From Pantoea rwandensis (lineage in GTDB: Bacteria > Pseudomonadota > Gammaproteobacteria > Enterobacterales > Enterobacteriaceae), in contig NZ_CP009454.1 of the NCBI RefSeq assembly GCF_000759475.1, positions 1,798,001 to 1,862,000 of the forward strand: DNA of 64,000 bases, given 5' to 3'. The notes under the pieces were generated by a model. That model made no database searches. It had not been told where the DNA came from and saw only the letters and a program-made list of their open reading frames with translations. Below, piece by piece: positions 11,887-20,334 of this stretch (position 1 is the stretch's first letter; every line of letters starts with the position of its first letter). Both the position numbers and the translations under genes were made by a program.

Positions 11887-12164
11887 AATTCACTTTTCTT
11901 TTATTGAACAAGGGGAAAATGCTGGCCGATCAATGAGTGATATACCCTGGAAGGTTGACCGGTTAATTAGCGCGCTAAGTTTTACACTTACCCGTAACGA
12001 ACACAAGATTATTCCTAACATCTTTAACCCTGATTTAACCTTGGTTGCAGGGCGTTAAATGCGAAAATGCGTTAACGATATGCGCAATTGCGTTGAAAAA
12101 AAAGCCATTACGGTAGGGCGTTGCCGCCTTTTTCAGCGATTGAACACAGAACGAGAATTTGGCG

Positions 12165-12193
12165 TTGACACTCAGGGAGCGGTTTCATATGAT
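12165..12193 (+). promoter_or_regulatory. Promoter of the tRNA-Ala pair
   Basis: Consensus TTGACA at 12165-12170, 17-base spacer, TATGAT at 12188-12193, then a GC-rich discriminator. It lies 37 bases before the first tRNA-Ala. The gap from 11887 to here shows no other supported feature. Confidence 0.9.
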
Positions 12194-12230
12194 GCCGTCC
12201 GTCGAGTTAAATCGGCTGTTTTTCGGTGCT

Positions 12231-12306
<76 letters not shown>

Positions 12307-12346
12307 AATCGTTTCTAACGATGCACTGAAAAAGATTTCCAGATGT

Positions 12347-12422
<76 letters not shown>

Positions 12423-12578
12423 AATCTCTGTTCGTCCTGAACAATAGCATCACAATCCAACAGTTACTGAATTCATAATTGCTCATTTTATATGCAGAAT
12501 GGCGTCATTATTAGTGCGACGACACTCCCAGCGTTCTGAAATGCGCCCATCTTTTGATATCAAGTCTCTCGACGAATT

Positions 12579-12929
12579 GCGCCATAAATCGCGCGAGCTC
12601 CTTCCTGCGCGCTGAGATGATCTCACCCATTCAGCATTCCAGCTTCTTCTCAGGGGGCGCAATGAATCGCACCGCAGTAGCTTCACACGCGCTGCGATGA
12701 TTTTATCCGTTCAGCATTCAGCATTCAGCACTGCATGAGAGTGCGCAATGAATCGCACCGCAGTAGCTTCTCACGCACTGCGATGATTTTATCCGTTCAG
12801 TGTTCAGTGTTCAGCTTTCAGCGTTCAGCATTCCAGCTTCTTCTCAGAGTGCGCAATGAATCGCACCGCAGCAGCTTCTCACGCGCTGAGATCATCTTAT
12901 TCGTTCAGCATTCAGCACTGTATCAGAGT
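12579..12929. repeat. Tandem imperfect repeat with nested heptanucleotide repeats
   Basis: Four consecutive units begin at 12579, 12657, 12743 and 12851, with the head of a fifth at 12930. Each starts with GCGC(A/C)AT(A/G)AATCG, continues through a GCAGTAGCTTC-like block and a GCGATGATTTTATCCG-like block, and ends in a run of the 7-mer TTCAGNN. The run is one to five heptads long, and its number largely accounts for the unit lengths of 78, 86 and 108 bases. The head of the middle units is itself an inverted repeat (GTGCG...CGCAC). No credible gene lies in 12423-13012; the weak open frames here are by-products of the repeats. Confidence 0.85.
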
Positions 12930-13006
12930 GCGCCATAAATCGTGCCGCCAGAGCATAGTGTGCACTGAAATTATGCACAATCTTGTCGCGGCGCAATTTA
13001 TGGCGC
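12930..13006. repeat. Large inverted repeat closing the repeat locus
   Basis: The unit head at 12930-12948 faces an inverted copy at 12988-13006 (17 of 19 positions complementary). Inside is a second hairpin with TGTGCA/TGCACA arms. It ends six bases from the stop codon of the leftward rhodanese gene, so it may form the 3' end of the operon mRNA. Confidence 0.8.
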
Positions 13007-13012
13007 TAAGAG

Positions 13013-14629
13013 TTAAGCGGTTGCGGCTTGTTCTTGAGCAGGCAACACACGGAAGCCGTGCGTGCCATCACGATCCAATTGCGCCACCAGGCCGTATTCC
13101 CAATCCAGGTACGCCTGCATCACGGCAGGTGCGATATCGGTGCCTTCATACGGACGGCGGTAGCGATCAATCGCCGGTGAAAGCAACTGCTGGTCGCCTT
13201 GCTCGGTCGGCAGGTGCGCTGCGCGCCAGGCCGCATTGCCGCCTTCCAGCACAAACACCGGCTTGCCGGTGAGTTCCGCCACCTGGTCAACCGCATATCC
13301 GGCCAGCAAACTGCTGCCGCAGGTCAGCACATAACGTCGTGCCGTTGGCAGTATGGCTTTACCTTCTTTTTGCAGCGTTGAGCGCAGCAGCCAGCCCGCA
13401 CCCGGAATATGGCTGTTAAGGTGATTGGCGTGCGTGGTGAAGTCCAATACCTGGGTCTGACCTTCTTCCAGCCACTCCGCCAGCTGCTGTGGCGAAACAA
13501 ACTCGGGCTGCGCAACAGCAGGAACCTGCGCTTTCCAGGCACCGGTGGCACTGAAATCACTGGCCTGCAGCTCTTCCAGCACCGACACTTGCCAGCCCAG
13601 CTGCGCCAGCCAGGAGGCGGTCATGTTGGCACGCACGCCATCGTCATCAATCAGTACAATACGTGCACCGCGCACGCTGGCGTAATGATCGGTTTCCTGC
13701 ACCAGCTGTCCGCCTGGTACATGACGACTGCCAGGCAGATGACCCGCTGCATACTCGTCAGCGTCACGCACATCAAACAGATAAGTGGTGCGTGTTTCCT
13801 GCTGCCAGCGCTTGAGTGTTGCCAGAGGAATGCGCTCCACGCCTGCGCGATCCGCGATGCTACGCGCGTTCGTCGCAGCCTGGCGCTGTGCCGTTTCACT
13901 GGCTTCACCGTATCGGCGCGACTGAGCATGCTCCAGCGCGTGGCCTGCCAGCGTCCAGCCAATAGTGCCGTTACGCAGCGCAAACACCGGATTGCGAATG
14001 CCCGCATTCACCAGCGACTGAGTACCAATAATGCTGCGCGTGCGGCCCGCACAGTTCACAATCACCGTGGTTTCCGGTGATGGCGCGATATCGCGTACGC
14101 GCAACACCAGTTCACCGCCTGGTACGCTGGTGGCGCCTGGAATGCTCATGGTCTGATATTCATCAAAGCGACGCGCATCCAGCACCACCACGTTGGCATC
14201 ACTGTTGATTAAGCTGTGCACTTCATCGGCTGACAGGGAAGGGGTATGATTGTGATGTTCAACCAGTTCACCAAAGGCCTTACTCGGCGAATTCACATCA
14301 ATAAACAGCTCACCGCCCGCAGCCTGCCAGCCGGCTAAATCCTCTTTTAACAGCGCTATATTGCTGTAACCCAGTGCTGCAATTCGTTCCGCAGCCGTCT
14401 GTGCCAGTCCTTCGCCGTTATCATATAGCGTGATAGCTGTCGTCAATTGCGGGATGCGATCCAGTAGTTCCAGTTCCAGTTTGGAAAGCGGGATATTGAC
14501 CGCAAACAGCGGATGACCGGTGGCAAACAGCGCTTCGTCGCGGACATCAACAATCGCCACTTCCTGCTGTTGACGCAGTGACTCAAGAATGTCCGTCGCC
14601 TGACGGAAAGGGAATGCGGGTTTACTCAT
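13013..14629 (-). CDS. Multidomain rhodanese (sulfurtransferase) protein
   Basis: A 538-residue cytoplasmic protein built of four rhodanese-like domains at about 10-105, 133-235, 265-365 and 378-475. Only domains 2 and 4 keep the active-site cysteine: Cys193 in VNCAGRTRS, which resembles a thiosulfate sulfurtransferase loop, and Cys437 in LTCGSS. Domain 1 has YDNGEG and domain 3 IDDDGVRA in its place. It probably transfers sulfane sulfur. The ATG at 14629 is chosen because it overlaps the thiol dioxygenase stop by eight bases, indicating coupling. It is last in an organosulfur operon; the exact substrate is unknown. Confidence 0.85.
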   Translation of the reverse strand: MSKPAFPFRQATDILESLRQQQEVAIVDVRDEALFATGHPLFAVNIPLSKLELELLDRIPQLTTAITLYDNGEGLAQTAAERIAALGYSNIALLKEDLAGWQAAGGELFIDVNSPSKAFGELVEHHNHTPSLSADEVHSLINSDANVVVLDARRFDEYQTMSIPGATSVPGGELVLRVRDIAPSPETTVIVNCAGRTRSIIGTQSLVNAGIRNPVFALRNGTIGWTLAGHALEHAQSRRYGEASETAQRQAATNARSIADRAGVERIPLATLKRWQQETRTTYLFDVRDADEYAAGHLPGSRHVPGGQLVQETDHYASVRGARIVLIDDDGVRANMTASWLAQLGWQVSVLEELQASDFSATGAWKAQVPAVAQPEFVSPQQLAEWLEEGQTQVLDFTTHANHLNSHIPGAGWLLRSTLQKEGKAILPTARRYVLTCGSSLLAGYAVDQVAELTGKPVFVLEGGNAAWRAAHLPTEQGDQQLLSPAIDRYRRPYEGTDIAPAVMQAYLDWEYGLVAQLDRDGTHGFRVLPAQEQAATA

Positions 14630-15212
14630 GTGATAGATCCCAAATGTTCGGTAAGTAACGGTTGCTGTAACCGGAGATAAACTGTTTTTCACTGCCGTCT
14701 TCGCGGTACACCGCGCGTTTTACCGCGCCGATATTGGCGCCATACACGTGGATGCTGATTGAGACGCGATCGTCATAGGCATTGCTGACGCGATGAATAT
14801 CGCCCACGGTGGGAGAGACGGCTTCAACGCTGCCGGGATCAAGGCGTATTGGTGCACCTTCCGGCTGCAAGCCGTTTGGCCCGGGCTGCCAGGATTGTGA
14901 TATCTCCGCACCGCGTAGCATGCCAATTAATCCCCATACGCGATGGTCGTGAATCGGGGTTTGCTGGCCCGGCCCCCACACGAAGCTCACGACTGAAAAG
15001 CGCTGTCGGGCATCGGCATACAGCAGATATTGCTGATAGTGTTCGGGATGTGGCTGGGTATAAGCCTCGTCCAGCCAGTCATCATGCTGGATTAACTCTC
15101 CGAGCCAAACGCTACCCTGTTGCAAAATGGTGGCTTCATCGGGATTCTGGTCGAGTAACGTAGCCAGATTGCCGACAAAATCGCGTAAACGATGATGCTG
15201 ATTGGCACTCAT
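14622..15212 (-). CDS. Cupin thiol dioxygenase (cysteine or 3-mercaptopropionate dioxygenase type)
   Basis: A 196-residue single-domain cupin that should oxidise a thiol to its sulfinate with O2 and ferrous iron. Visible ligands are His88 and His90 in PIHDHRVWG and His140 in GDIHRVSN. Ser153-His155-Tyr157 matches the Ser-His-Tyr triad of the family. The residue before GxLxGxL is Gly rather than Cys, so the Cys-Tyr cross-link of mammalian CDO cannot form. Gln60-Gln61 stand roughly where CDO has a carboxylate-binding Arg, which points to a 3-mercaptopropionate-type enzyme (inference). It overlaps both neighbours. Confidence 0.85.
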   Translation of the reverse strand: MSANQHHRLRDFVGNLATLLDQNPDEATILQQGSVWLGELIQHDDWLDEAYTQPHPEHYQQYLLYADARQRFSVVSFVWGPGQQTPIHDHRVWGLIGMLRGAEISQSWQPGPNGLQPEGAPIRLDPGSVEAVSPTVGDIHRVSNAYDDRVSISIHVYGANIGAVKRAVYREDGSEKQFISGYSNRYLPNIWDLSHE

Positions 15213-16192
15213 GATTTATCTCCCGGCGCGCTTTTGGCAACCTGATTGGCCTGAGCCGACAAACTAAAATCAAAGGCTTTACTGACATCGATCGCTTTCG
15301 GCAGCACCTGATAGCGATGGAAGAAGTCAGCCGATTTTTGCAGGGTGGGGATCAGGCTGGCATCAAACACCAGTGGACGAATACGTGCATCAGCAATCCA
15401 GCTGCTGGTGATATTGGTGGGCATATTCAGTGTCTTACCCAGCACGCTGGCAAACTCCTGCGGATGTTGCTGCGCCCAGATTTGTGCCTTAGCCAGACGC
15501 GCCAGTAGATCGGCAATCGCTTTAAGCTTACCGGCATCATGTAAGGCCTCGTCACGCGCCAGCGCATACGAATAACCCGACATAATGCCTTTGCCGCCGC
15601 CGTCAGCAACGCGCACCGTGCCATCTACAGCAGTGGAGGTAGCGATATAAGGTTCCCATGGCGCCCAGGCCGATACGGCTCCTGAAGTCAGTGCGGCGCG
15701 ACCATCAACAGGGCCAAGGAAACGCAGCGTGACATCGTCTGGTTTTAAACCAGCACGCTCCAGCAACCCAAGCAGGAGATAGTGGCCCCATCCGCCGCGA
15801 TTGACCGCAATCTGCTTGCCTTTCAAATCCTGCAAACGGTGAATTCCGGCATCGGGACGCGTCAGCAGCGCGATACTGTCAGGATTGTTCTGCCATGCGC
15901 CCACGGCTTTCACCGGCGCGCCAGCCGCGAACACAAACAGGAACGGCAGATCGCCCGTGAAGCCGACATCCAATGCACCGGCATTCAAGGCTTCCTGCAC
16001 AGGTGCACCCGAATCAAATGCCGTGAGTTTCAGATCGTAGGGCAGATTATTGAGTTCGCCTGACGCTTTTAACGCAGCAAAGCGGTCACCTTTGACATCG
16101 CCCAATCGCAGCGTGACTTTATCAGCGGCGAACAGTGGATTGAGTGTGGAGAGCGCCAGCGCAACACCGGTAAACAGTGCAGCCAGACGCAT
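15209..16192 (-). CDS. Periplasmic sulfonate/taurine-type substrate-binding protein
   Basis: A 327-residue ABC-type solute-binding protein of the SsuA/TauA/NMT1-like group. It has a signal peptide (MRLAALFTGVALALSTLNPLFA, cleavage about residue 22) and the characteristic LNAGALDVGFTGDLP and LKGKQIAVNRGG segments, then SAWAPWEPYIA. It should bind an alkanesulfonate-like ligand in the periplasm. No permease or ATPase gene is nearby, so it must share a transporter encoded elsewhere. The start overlaps the stop of the monooxygenase gene (TGATG), and its stop overlaps the dioxygenase start by four bases. Confidence 0.87.
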   Translation of the reverse strand: MRLAALFTGVALALSTLNPLFAADKVTLRLGDVKGDRFAALKASGELNNLPYDLKLTAFDSGAPVQEALNAGALDVGFTGDLPFLFVFAAGAPVKAVGAWQNNPDSIALLTRPDAGIHRLQDLKGKQIAVNRGGWGHYLLLGLLERAGLKPDDVTLRFLGPVDGRAALTSGAVSAWAPWEPYIATSTAVDGTVRVADGGGKGIMSGYSYALARDEALHDAGKLKAIADLLARLAKAQIWAQQHPQEFASVLGKTLNMPTNITSSWIADARIRPLVFDASLIPTLQKSADFFHRYQVLPKAIDVSKAFDFSLSAQANQVAKSAPGDKS

Positions 16193-17280
16193 CAGGCGCT
16201 CCTTTTGTCATTGGCGTTAAGCGCGGCCACTTTTTCACGCGTCAGCGGAATGAGTTCTTCGCCGTATTCCACCGCATCATTCAGCGGATCGAAGCCGCGA
16301 ATCAGCACGCTGTGGATGCCCAGACGATAGTAATCCAGCAGCGCGTCAGAAACCTGATCGGCGGTACCCACCAGTGCAGTGGAGTTGTAGCCGCCTTGCA
16401 CCAGTTTAGCCACGCCAGTCCACAGCACTTTGTCCAGACGATCGCCTTCATTGGCGGCGGCCAGCAGGCGCTGTGCCCCGACGCTTTGCGGCTTAGGTTT
16501 GCCAAAGGCGAAGCCGGTCTCTTGCAACTGTTTTTCGGCCAGTTCGCGGATATGCTCGGCTCGCTCCCAGGCTTCTTTCTCGGTTTTACCGATAATCGGG
16601 CGGAACGAGATGTTGAAGTCGATTTCACGTCCGTGCTGGGCCGCAGCGGCTCGCACGGTGCGCACCGTCTCTTCCGCTCCTTTCAGCGGTTCGCCCCACA
16701 AGGCAAACACATCGGCATGGCGTGCAGCCACCTCAATGGCTTCCTGTGACGATCCGCCAAAATACACCGGCAGTTTTTTCTGCACGGGCTTGATGGCTGA
16801 AAACGCCTGCTCAGCCTGGTAAAAGTTTCCCTTATGATCATAAGGCTGGCTGGACTCCAGGCTCTGCCTGAGCACGGTGAGGAACTCGTCGCTGCGTGCA
16901 TAGCGTTCGGCTTTATTCAGGAAATCGCCATCGCGACGCTGCTCGATATCGCTACCGCCGCTGATGATATGCACCGCCAGACGACCATCGGTCAGTTGAT
17001 CCAACGTTGCCAGCTTGCGTGCGGCCAGGGTCGGTGCGACAAAGCCCGGACGGTGTGCCAGCAGGAATTTCAGTGAGGAAGTGTGTGCCGCCGCGTGGGC
17101 GGTGACCAGAAAGCCATCCGGTTGATCGGACCAATACCCCACCAAAATACGGTCAAAGCCCGCTTCTTCATGGGCGCGAGCGAAACGTGCGATGTAATCT
17201 TTATCAAACAGCGGGCCGCTGGCGGGGATGATCTCGGAAGCCAGTCGGTGGCCAATCATGCCAAGAAATTGAATGCTCAT
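16192..17280 (-). CDS. LLM-class FMNH2-dependent alkanesulfonate monooxygenase (SsuD-like)
   Basis: A 362-residue luciferase-like monooxygenase, first gene of the organosulfur operon. It follows SsuD through LAHRPGFVAPTLAARKLATL, the ISGGSD loop, YFGGSSQEA and WGEP, and should cleave a C-S bond with FMNH2 and O2, releasing sulfite. It is about 20 residues shorter than E. coli SsuD (381) and lacks its C-terminal tail, so its substrate may differ, for example a sulfone or a shorter sulfonate. No SsuE-type flavin reductase is encoded here. The 166-base leader likely carries a CysB- or Cbl-controlled promoter, but I see no clear box. Confidence 0.86.
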   Translation of the reverse strand: MSIQFLGMIGHRLASEIIPASGPLFDKDYIARFARAHEEAGFDRILVGYWSDQPDGFLVTAHAAAHTSSLKFLLAHRPGFVAPTLAARKLATLDQLTDGRLAVHIISGGSDIEQRRDGDFLNKAERYARSDEFLTVLRQSLESSQPYDHKGNFYQAEQAFSAIKPVQKKLPVYFGGSSQEAIEVAARHADVFALWGEPLKGAEETVRTVRAAAAQHGREIDFNISFRPIIGKTEKEAWERAEHIRELAEKQLQETGFAFGKPKPQSVGAQRLLAAANEGDRLDKVLWTGVAKLVQGGYNSTALVGTADQVSDALLDYYRLGIHSVLIRGFDPLNDAVEYGEELIPLTREKVAALNANDKRSA

Positions 17281-17446
17281 ACGATTCTCCAGATGTGACG
17301 TTATGGAGAAAAGCTACGGGCGCAGGCAACCGTGAAGGAAATTCAATATTGTGCAAAGGTTTTGCGTTTAGCGGGGAAGTGGCGATTGGCGGGGATAAGC
17401 GGGAATCGAAGTGAGATAGAACAGAAAGGCATAATTAAGAAGAGAA

Positions 17447-17466
17447 GGGCGAGCCGCAGCTCGCCC
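17447..17466 (-). terminator. nupC terminator hairpin
   Basis: GGGCGAG-ccgcag-CTCGCCC stem just downstream of the nupC stop. On the minus strand it is followed by a mixed pyrimidine tail (TTCTCTTCTT) rather than a pure T run. Confidence 0.6.
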
Positions 17467-17472
17467 TAAACA

Positions 17473-18663
17473 TCAGAAGGCCAGAACCAGACCGGCGATA
17501 GCGGCAGAAAGCACGCTCACCAGGGTTGAACCGTACAGCAATTTCAGGCCGAAGCGTGAAACCACGTTACCCTGTTCTTCGTTCAAACCTTTAATCGCAC
17601 CTGCCACAATCCCAATAGAAGAGAAGTTAGCGAAGGACACAAGGAACACTGACAGAATGCCTTCCGCATGCGGTGACAGCTGACCGGCGATTTTCTGCAG
17701 ATCCATCATCGCCACGAATTCGTTAGAAACCAGCTTGGTCGCCATGATACTGCCCACCTGCAGCGCTTCGCTGGACGGCACGCCCATCACCCACGCGAAC
17801 GGGTAGAACACATAACCCAGCACACCCTGGAAGCTGATGCCGAAGATCAGGTCAAACAGCGCGTTCAGGCCAGAAATCAGGGCGATAAAACCAATCAGCA
17901 TGGCGGCAACGATGATCGCCACTTTGAAACCGGCGAGGATGTATTCACCCAGCATTTCGAAGAAGCTCTGACCCTTGTGCAGATCCTGCAACTGCAGATC
18001 TTCTTCGCTATCAACGCGATAAGGGTTGATCAGTGACAACACGATAAAGGTACTGAACATGTTCAGTACCAGTGCAGCAACTACATACTTCGGTTGCAGC
18101 ATAGTCATGTAGGCGCCCACGATGGACATGGAAACCGTCGACATCGCCGTTGCAGCCATGGTGTACATGCGACGCTGCGACATTTTGCCGAGGATATCTT
18201 TATACGCGATAAAGTTTTCTGACTGTCCCAAAATCAGTGAGCTTACGGCGTTAAAGGATTCCAGTTTGCCCATACCGTTCACTTTTGACAGCACGGTACC
18301 GATGCCGCGGATCACCCATGGCAGGATACGGAAATGCTGCAAAATACCGATCAGCGCCGAGATAAATACGATCGGGCACAGAACATTAAGGAAGAAGAAC
18401 GCCAGGCCTTTGTCGTTCATGTTGCCAAACACGAAGTTGGTACCTTCGGCGGCATACTTGAGCAGATGATCAAACAGACCTGCAAACCCTTTGACGAAGC
18501 CGAGGCCCGCCTCAGAGTTAAGGAAGAACCACGCCAGCAGAACTTCGATCACCAGAAGCTGAACGATGTAACGAATGCGGATGCTTTTACGATCGTGACT
18601 GACCAATAAGGCCAGTGCGGCTACCACCACTAATGCCAATAGAAAGTGCAAAATATGGGACAT
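17473..18663 (-). CDS. nupC: Nucleoside:H+ symporter NupC
   Basis: Concentrative nucleoside transporter of the inner membrane, 396 residues with eight or more hydrophobic segments. The family motifs [20 protein letters not shown] and [12 protein letters not shown] ([14 protein letters not shown]) are intact, followed by [10 protein letters not shown]. It is nearly co-linear with E. coli NupC (400 residues), lacking a few residues in the loop after the LFDLIFG segment. It reads leftward and is divergent from mntH. Confidence 0.96.
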   Translation of the reverse strand: MSHILHFLLALVVVAALALLVSHDRKSIRIRYIVQLLVIEVLLAWFFLNSEAGLGFVKGFAGLFDHLLKYAAEGTNFVFGNMNDKGLAFFFLNVLCPIVFISALIGILQHFRILPWVIRGIGTVLSKVNGMGKLESFNAVSSLILGQSENFIAYKDILGKMSQRRMYTMAATAMSTVSMSIVGAYMTMLQPKYVVAALVLNMFSTFIVLSLINPYRVDSEEDLQLQDLHKGQSFFEMLGEYILAGFKVAIIVAAMLIGFIALISGLNALFDLIFGISFQGVLGYVFYPFAWVMGVPSSEALQVGSIMATKLVSNEFVAMMDLQKIAGQLSPHAEGILSVFLVSFANFSSIGIVAGAIKGLNEEQGNVVSRFGLKLLYGSTLVSVLSAAIAGLVLAF

Positions 18664-18709
18664 GTCGGCTCCAAATTTGAGGAGGGTTGTATTTTGTTGC
18701 GTATTCTAT

Positions 18710-18749
18710 GTAACGCGTTACTTAAAAACGAGATCAAAACCACATTATA
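18710..18749 (-). promoter_or_regulatory. nupC promoter element and 12-bp palindrome
   Basis: On the minus strand a TATAAT hexamer (18744-18749) is followed by the perfect palindrome GTAACGCGTTAC (18710-18721), about 50 bases before the nupC start. The central CG step is typical of LacI-family operators. E. coli nupC is controlled by CRP and CytR, a LacI-family member, so this may be the equivalent site. No good -35 is visible, which fits an activator-dependent promoter. Confidence 0.5.
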
Positions 18750-18907
18750 AGTATTCGGTATCGACAAATTTCTAAGAATAGTCTCACCGCTCACAACGTC
18801 TTCACAAAGCCTTCACAAGAAATATCCACAAAAACATTGTCTATAAAATAACCCGGGAGTAGAGTGATTCCTGTTGCAAACATTTTGGCAAGAACTGGCT
18901 TTACCGC

Positions 18908-18930
18908 AAGGTATAGCAATGGCTATACTT
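18908..18930 (+). promoter_or_regulatory. MntR-like operator upstream of mntH
   Basis: AAGGTATAGCAATGGCTATACTT is an inverted repeat (TATAGC-aatg-GCTATA) very close to the manganese-responsive MntR box of E. coli mntH. A TATAAT at 18958-18963 lies just downstream and could be the -10. It predicts repression of mntH when manganese is plentiful. Confidence 0.75.
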
Positions 18931-19032
18931 CATAGCATCATCTATTAATACGATAACTATAATCAAATTTCACTTGCCTTGAGCGCCCGCTAAGCTGCAC
19001 GGGTCAACAAGCGTTAGGACAGGGTCCACACT

Positions 19033-20274
19033 ATGTCAGAAAGTCGCACCGCTGAGCGCGCCGCTCGCGGAGCCAGAAAGATCAAGCTCGCGCTGCTGGG
19101 CCCCGCCTTCATCGCGGCGATTGGTTATATCGATCCCGGTAACTTTGCCACCAACATTCAGGCAGGTGCGGCCTACGGCTACAAACTGCTGTGGGTGGTG
19201 GTCTGGGCCAATGTGATGGCGATGCTGATTCAGCTGATGTCGGCCAAACTCGGTATAGCCACCGGTAAAAATCTTGCAGAACATATCCGCGATCGTTTTC
19301 CGCGCCCGGCGGTGTGGTTCTACTGGGTGCAGGCGGAAATCATCGCCATGGCCACTGACCTTGCTGAATTTATCGGTGCGGCGCTGGGCTTTAAATTATT
19401 ACTGGGGATTTCGCTACTGCAAGGCGCAGTGCTCACGGGGGTCGCCACCTACCTGATTTTGATGCTGCAAAGCCGGGGGCAGAAGCCGCTGGAATTGGTG
19501 ATTGGCGGCCTGCTGTTGTTTGTCGCCGCTGCCTATATTGTTGAGCTGTTTTTCTCGCAGCCGAAAGTGAGTGAACTGGTCACCGGTATGGCGCTGCCTT
19601 CGCTGCCAACCTCTGACGCGGTGTTCCTCGCTGCCGGTGTGCTGGGTGCCACCATCATGCCGCACGTGATTTACCTGCACTCGGCACTGACGCAACACGG
19701 TAACATTGGCAGCAAAGCGGATCGCTACTCATCAACCAAACTGGATGTGGCAATTGCCATGACCATTGCCGGCTTTGTGAATCTGGCGATGATGGCGACT
19801 GCGGCGGCGGCTTTTCACTTCAGTGGCCACACCAGCATCGTTGACCTCGATCAGGCTTATTTAACGCTGCAACCTTTATTGGGCCGCGCAGCAGCCATTG
19901 TATTTGGATTAAGTCTGGTGGCGGCAGGCTTGTCTTCTACTGTGGTGGGAACGCTGGCGGGGCAAGTCGTGATGCAGGGCTTTATTCGCTTCCACATTCC
20001 GCTGTGGCTGCGCCGCACTATCACCATGCTGCCTTCCTTTATCGTGATCTGGGCCGGATGGGATCCTACACGCATTCTGGTGATGAGCCAGGTACTGTTG
20101 AGTTTCGGTATCGCACTGGCGTTGATCCCGCTGTTGGCCTTTACCGGCAACCGTGAGTTGATGGGCGATGAGATGGTCAATTCACGCCTGATGCAGAACG
20201 CCGGACGCCTGATAGTGGTGCTGGTAGTGGCATTGAATCTCTATCTGTTGGTGGGCGAGGCGCTCGGCTGGTAA
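19033..20274 (+). CDS. mntH: NRAMP divalent metal:H+ transporter MntH
   Basis: Proton-coupled manganese and ferrous iron importer of the inner membrane. 413 residues with eleven hydrophobic segments; the metal-binding DPGN motif is in [16 protein letters not shown] (residues about 35-50) and the second, [11 protein letters not shown], near residue 210. Length matches E. coli MntH (412). It is divergent from nupC and convergent with ypeC, as in E. coli. An MntR-like box lies upstream. Confidence 0.97.
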   Translation: MSESRTAERAARGARKIKLALLGPAFIAAIGYIDPGNFATNIQAGAAYGYKLLWVVVWANVMAMLIQLMSAKLGIATGKNLAEHIRDRFPRPAVWFYWVQAEIIAMATDLAEFIGAALGFKLLLGISLLQGAVLTGVATYLILMLQSRGQKPLELVIGGLLLFVAAAYIVELFFSQPKVSELVTGMALPSLPTSDAVFLAAGVLGATIMPHVIYLHSALTQHGNIGSKADRYSSTKLDVAIAMTIAGFVNLAMMATAAAAFHFSGHTSIVDLDQAYLTLQPLLGRAAAIVFGLSLVAAGLSSTVVGTLAGQVVMQGFIRFHIPLWLRRTITMLPSFIVIWAGWDPTRILVMSQVLLSFGIALALIPLLAFTGNRELMGDEMVNSRLMQNAGRLIVVLVVALNLYLLVGEALGW

Positions 20275-20302
20275 CTCTTTGCCTGGTCAACACGAAGAAA
20301 AG

Positions 20303-20333
20303 AAAATCCCGGCTTTTAAGCCGGGATTTTTAT
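20303..20333. terminator. Bidirectional terminator between mntH and ypeC
   Basis: AAAATCCCGGCTT-tt-AAGCCGGGATTTTT hairpin with A and T tracts on both sides, shared by the two convergent genes. Confidence 0.93.
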
Positions 20334-20334
20334 A

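Noticed and set aside
11887-12060. FNR box upstream of the FNT channel gene
   Set aside because: TTGA and ATCAA fragments occur but not in the TTGAT-N4-ATCAA arrangement.
12116-12134. GGCG/CGCC-TTTTT hairpin upstream of the tRNA-Ala promoter
   Set aside because: Only four or five base pairs and no rightward gene to terminate.
12480-13010. CRISPR array
   Set aside because: Repeats are degenerate, of variable length, directly abutting without unique spacers, and no cas genes are present.
12735-13272. Open frames of 67-138 codons rightward through the 12.6-kb repeat
   Set aside because: They repeat the heptamer-coded SFSIQ-like residues, run antisense into the rhodanese gene, and lack a start site.
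13409-14080. 223-codon frame antisense to the rhodanese gene
   Set aside because: Entirely inside the rhodanese coding sequence on the other strand with no independent support.
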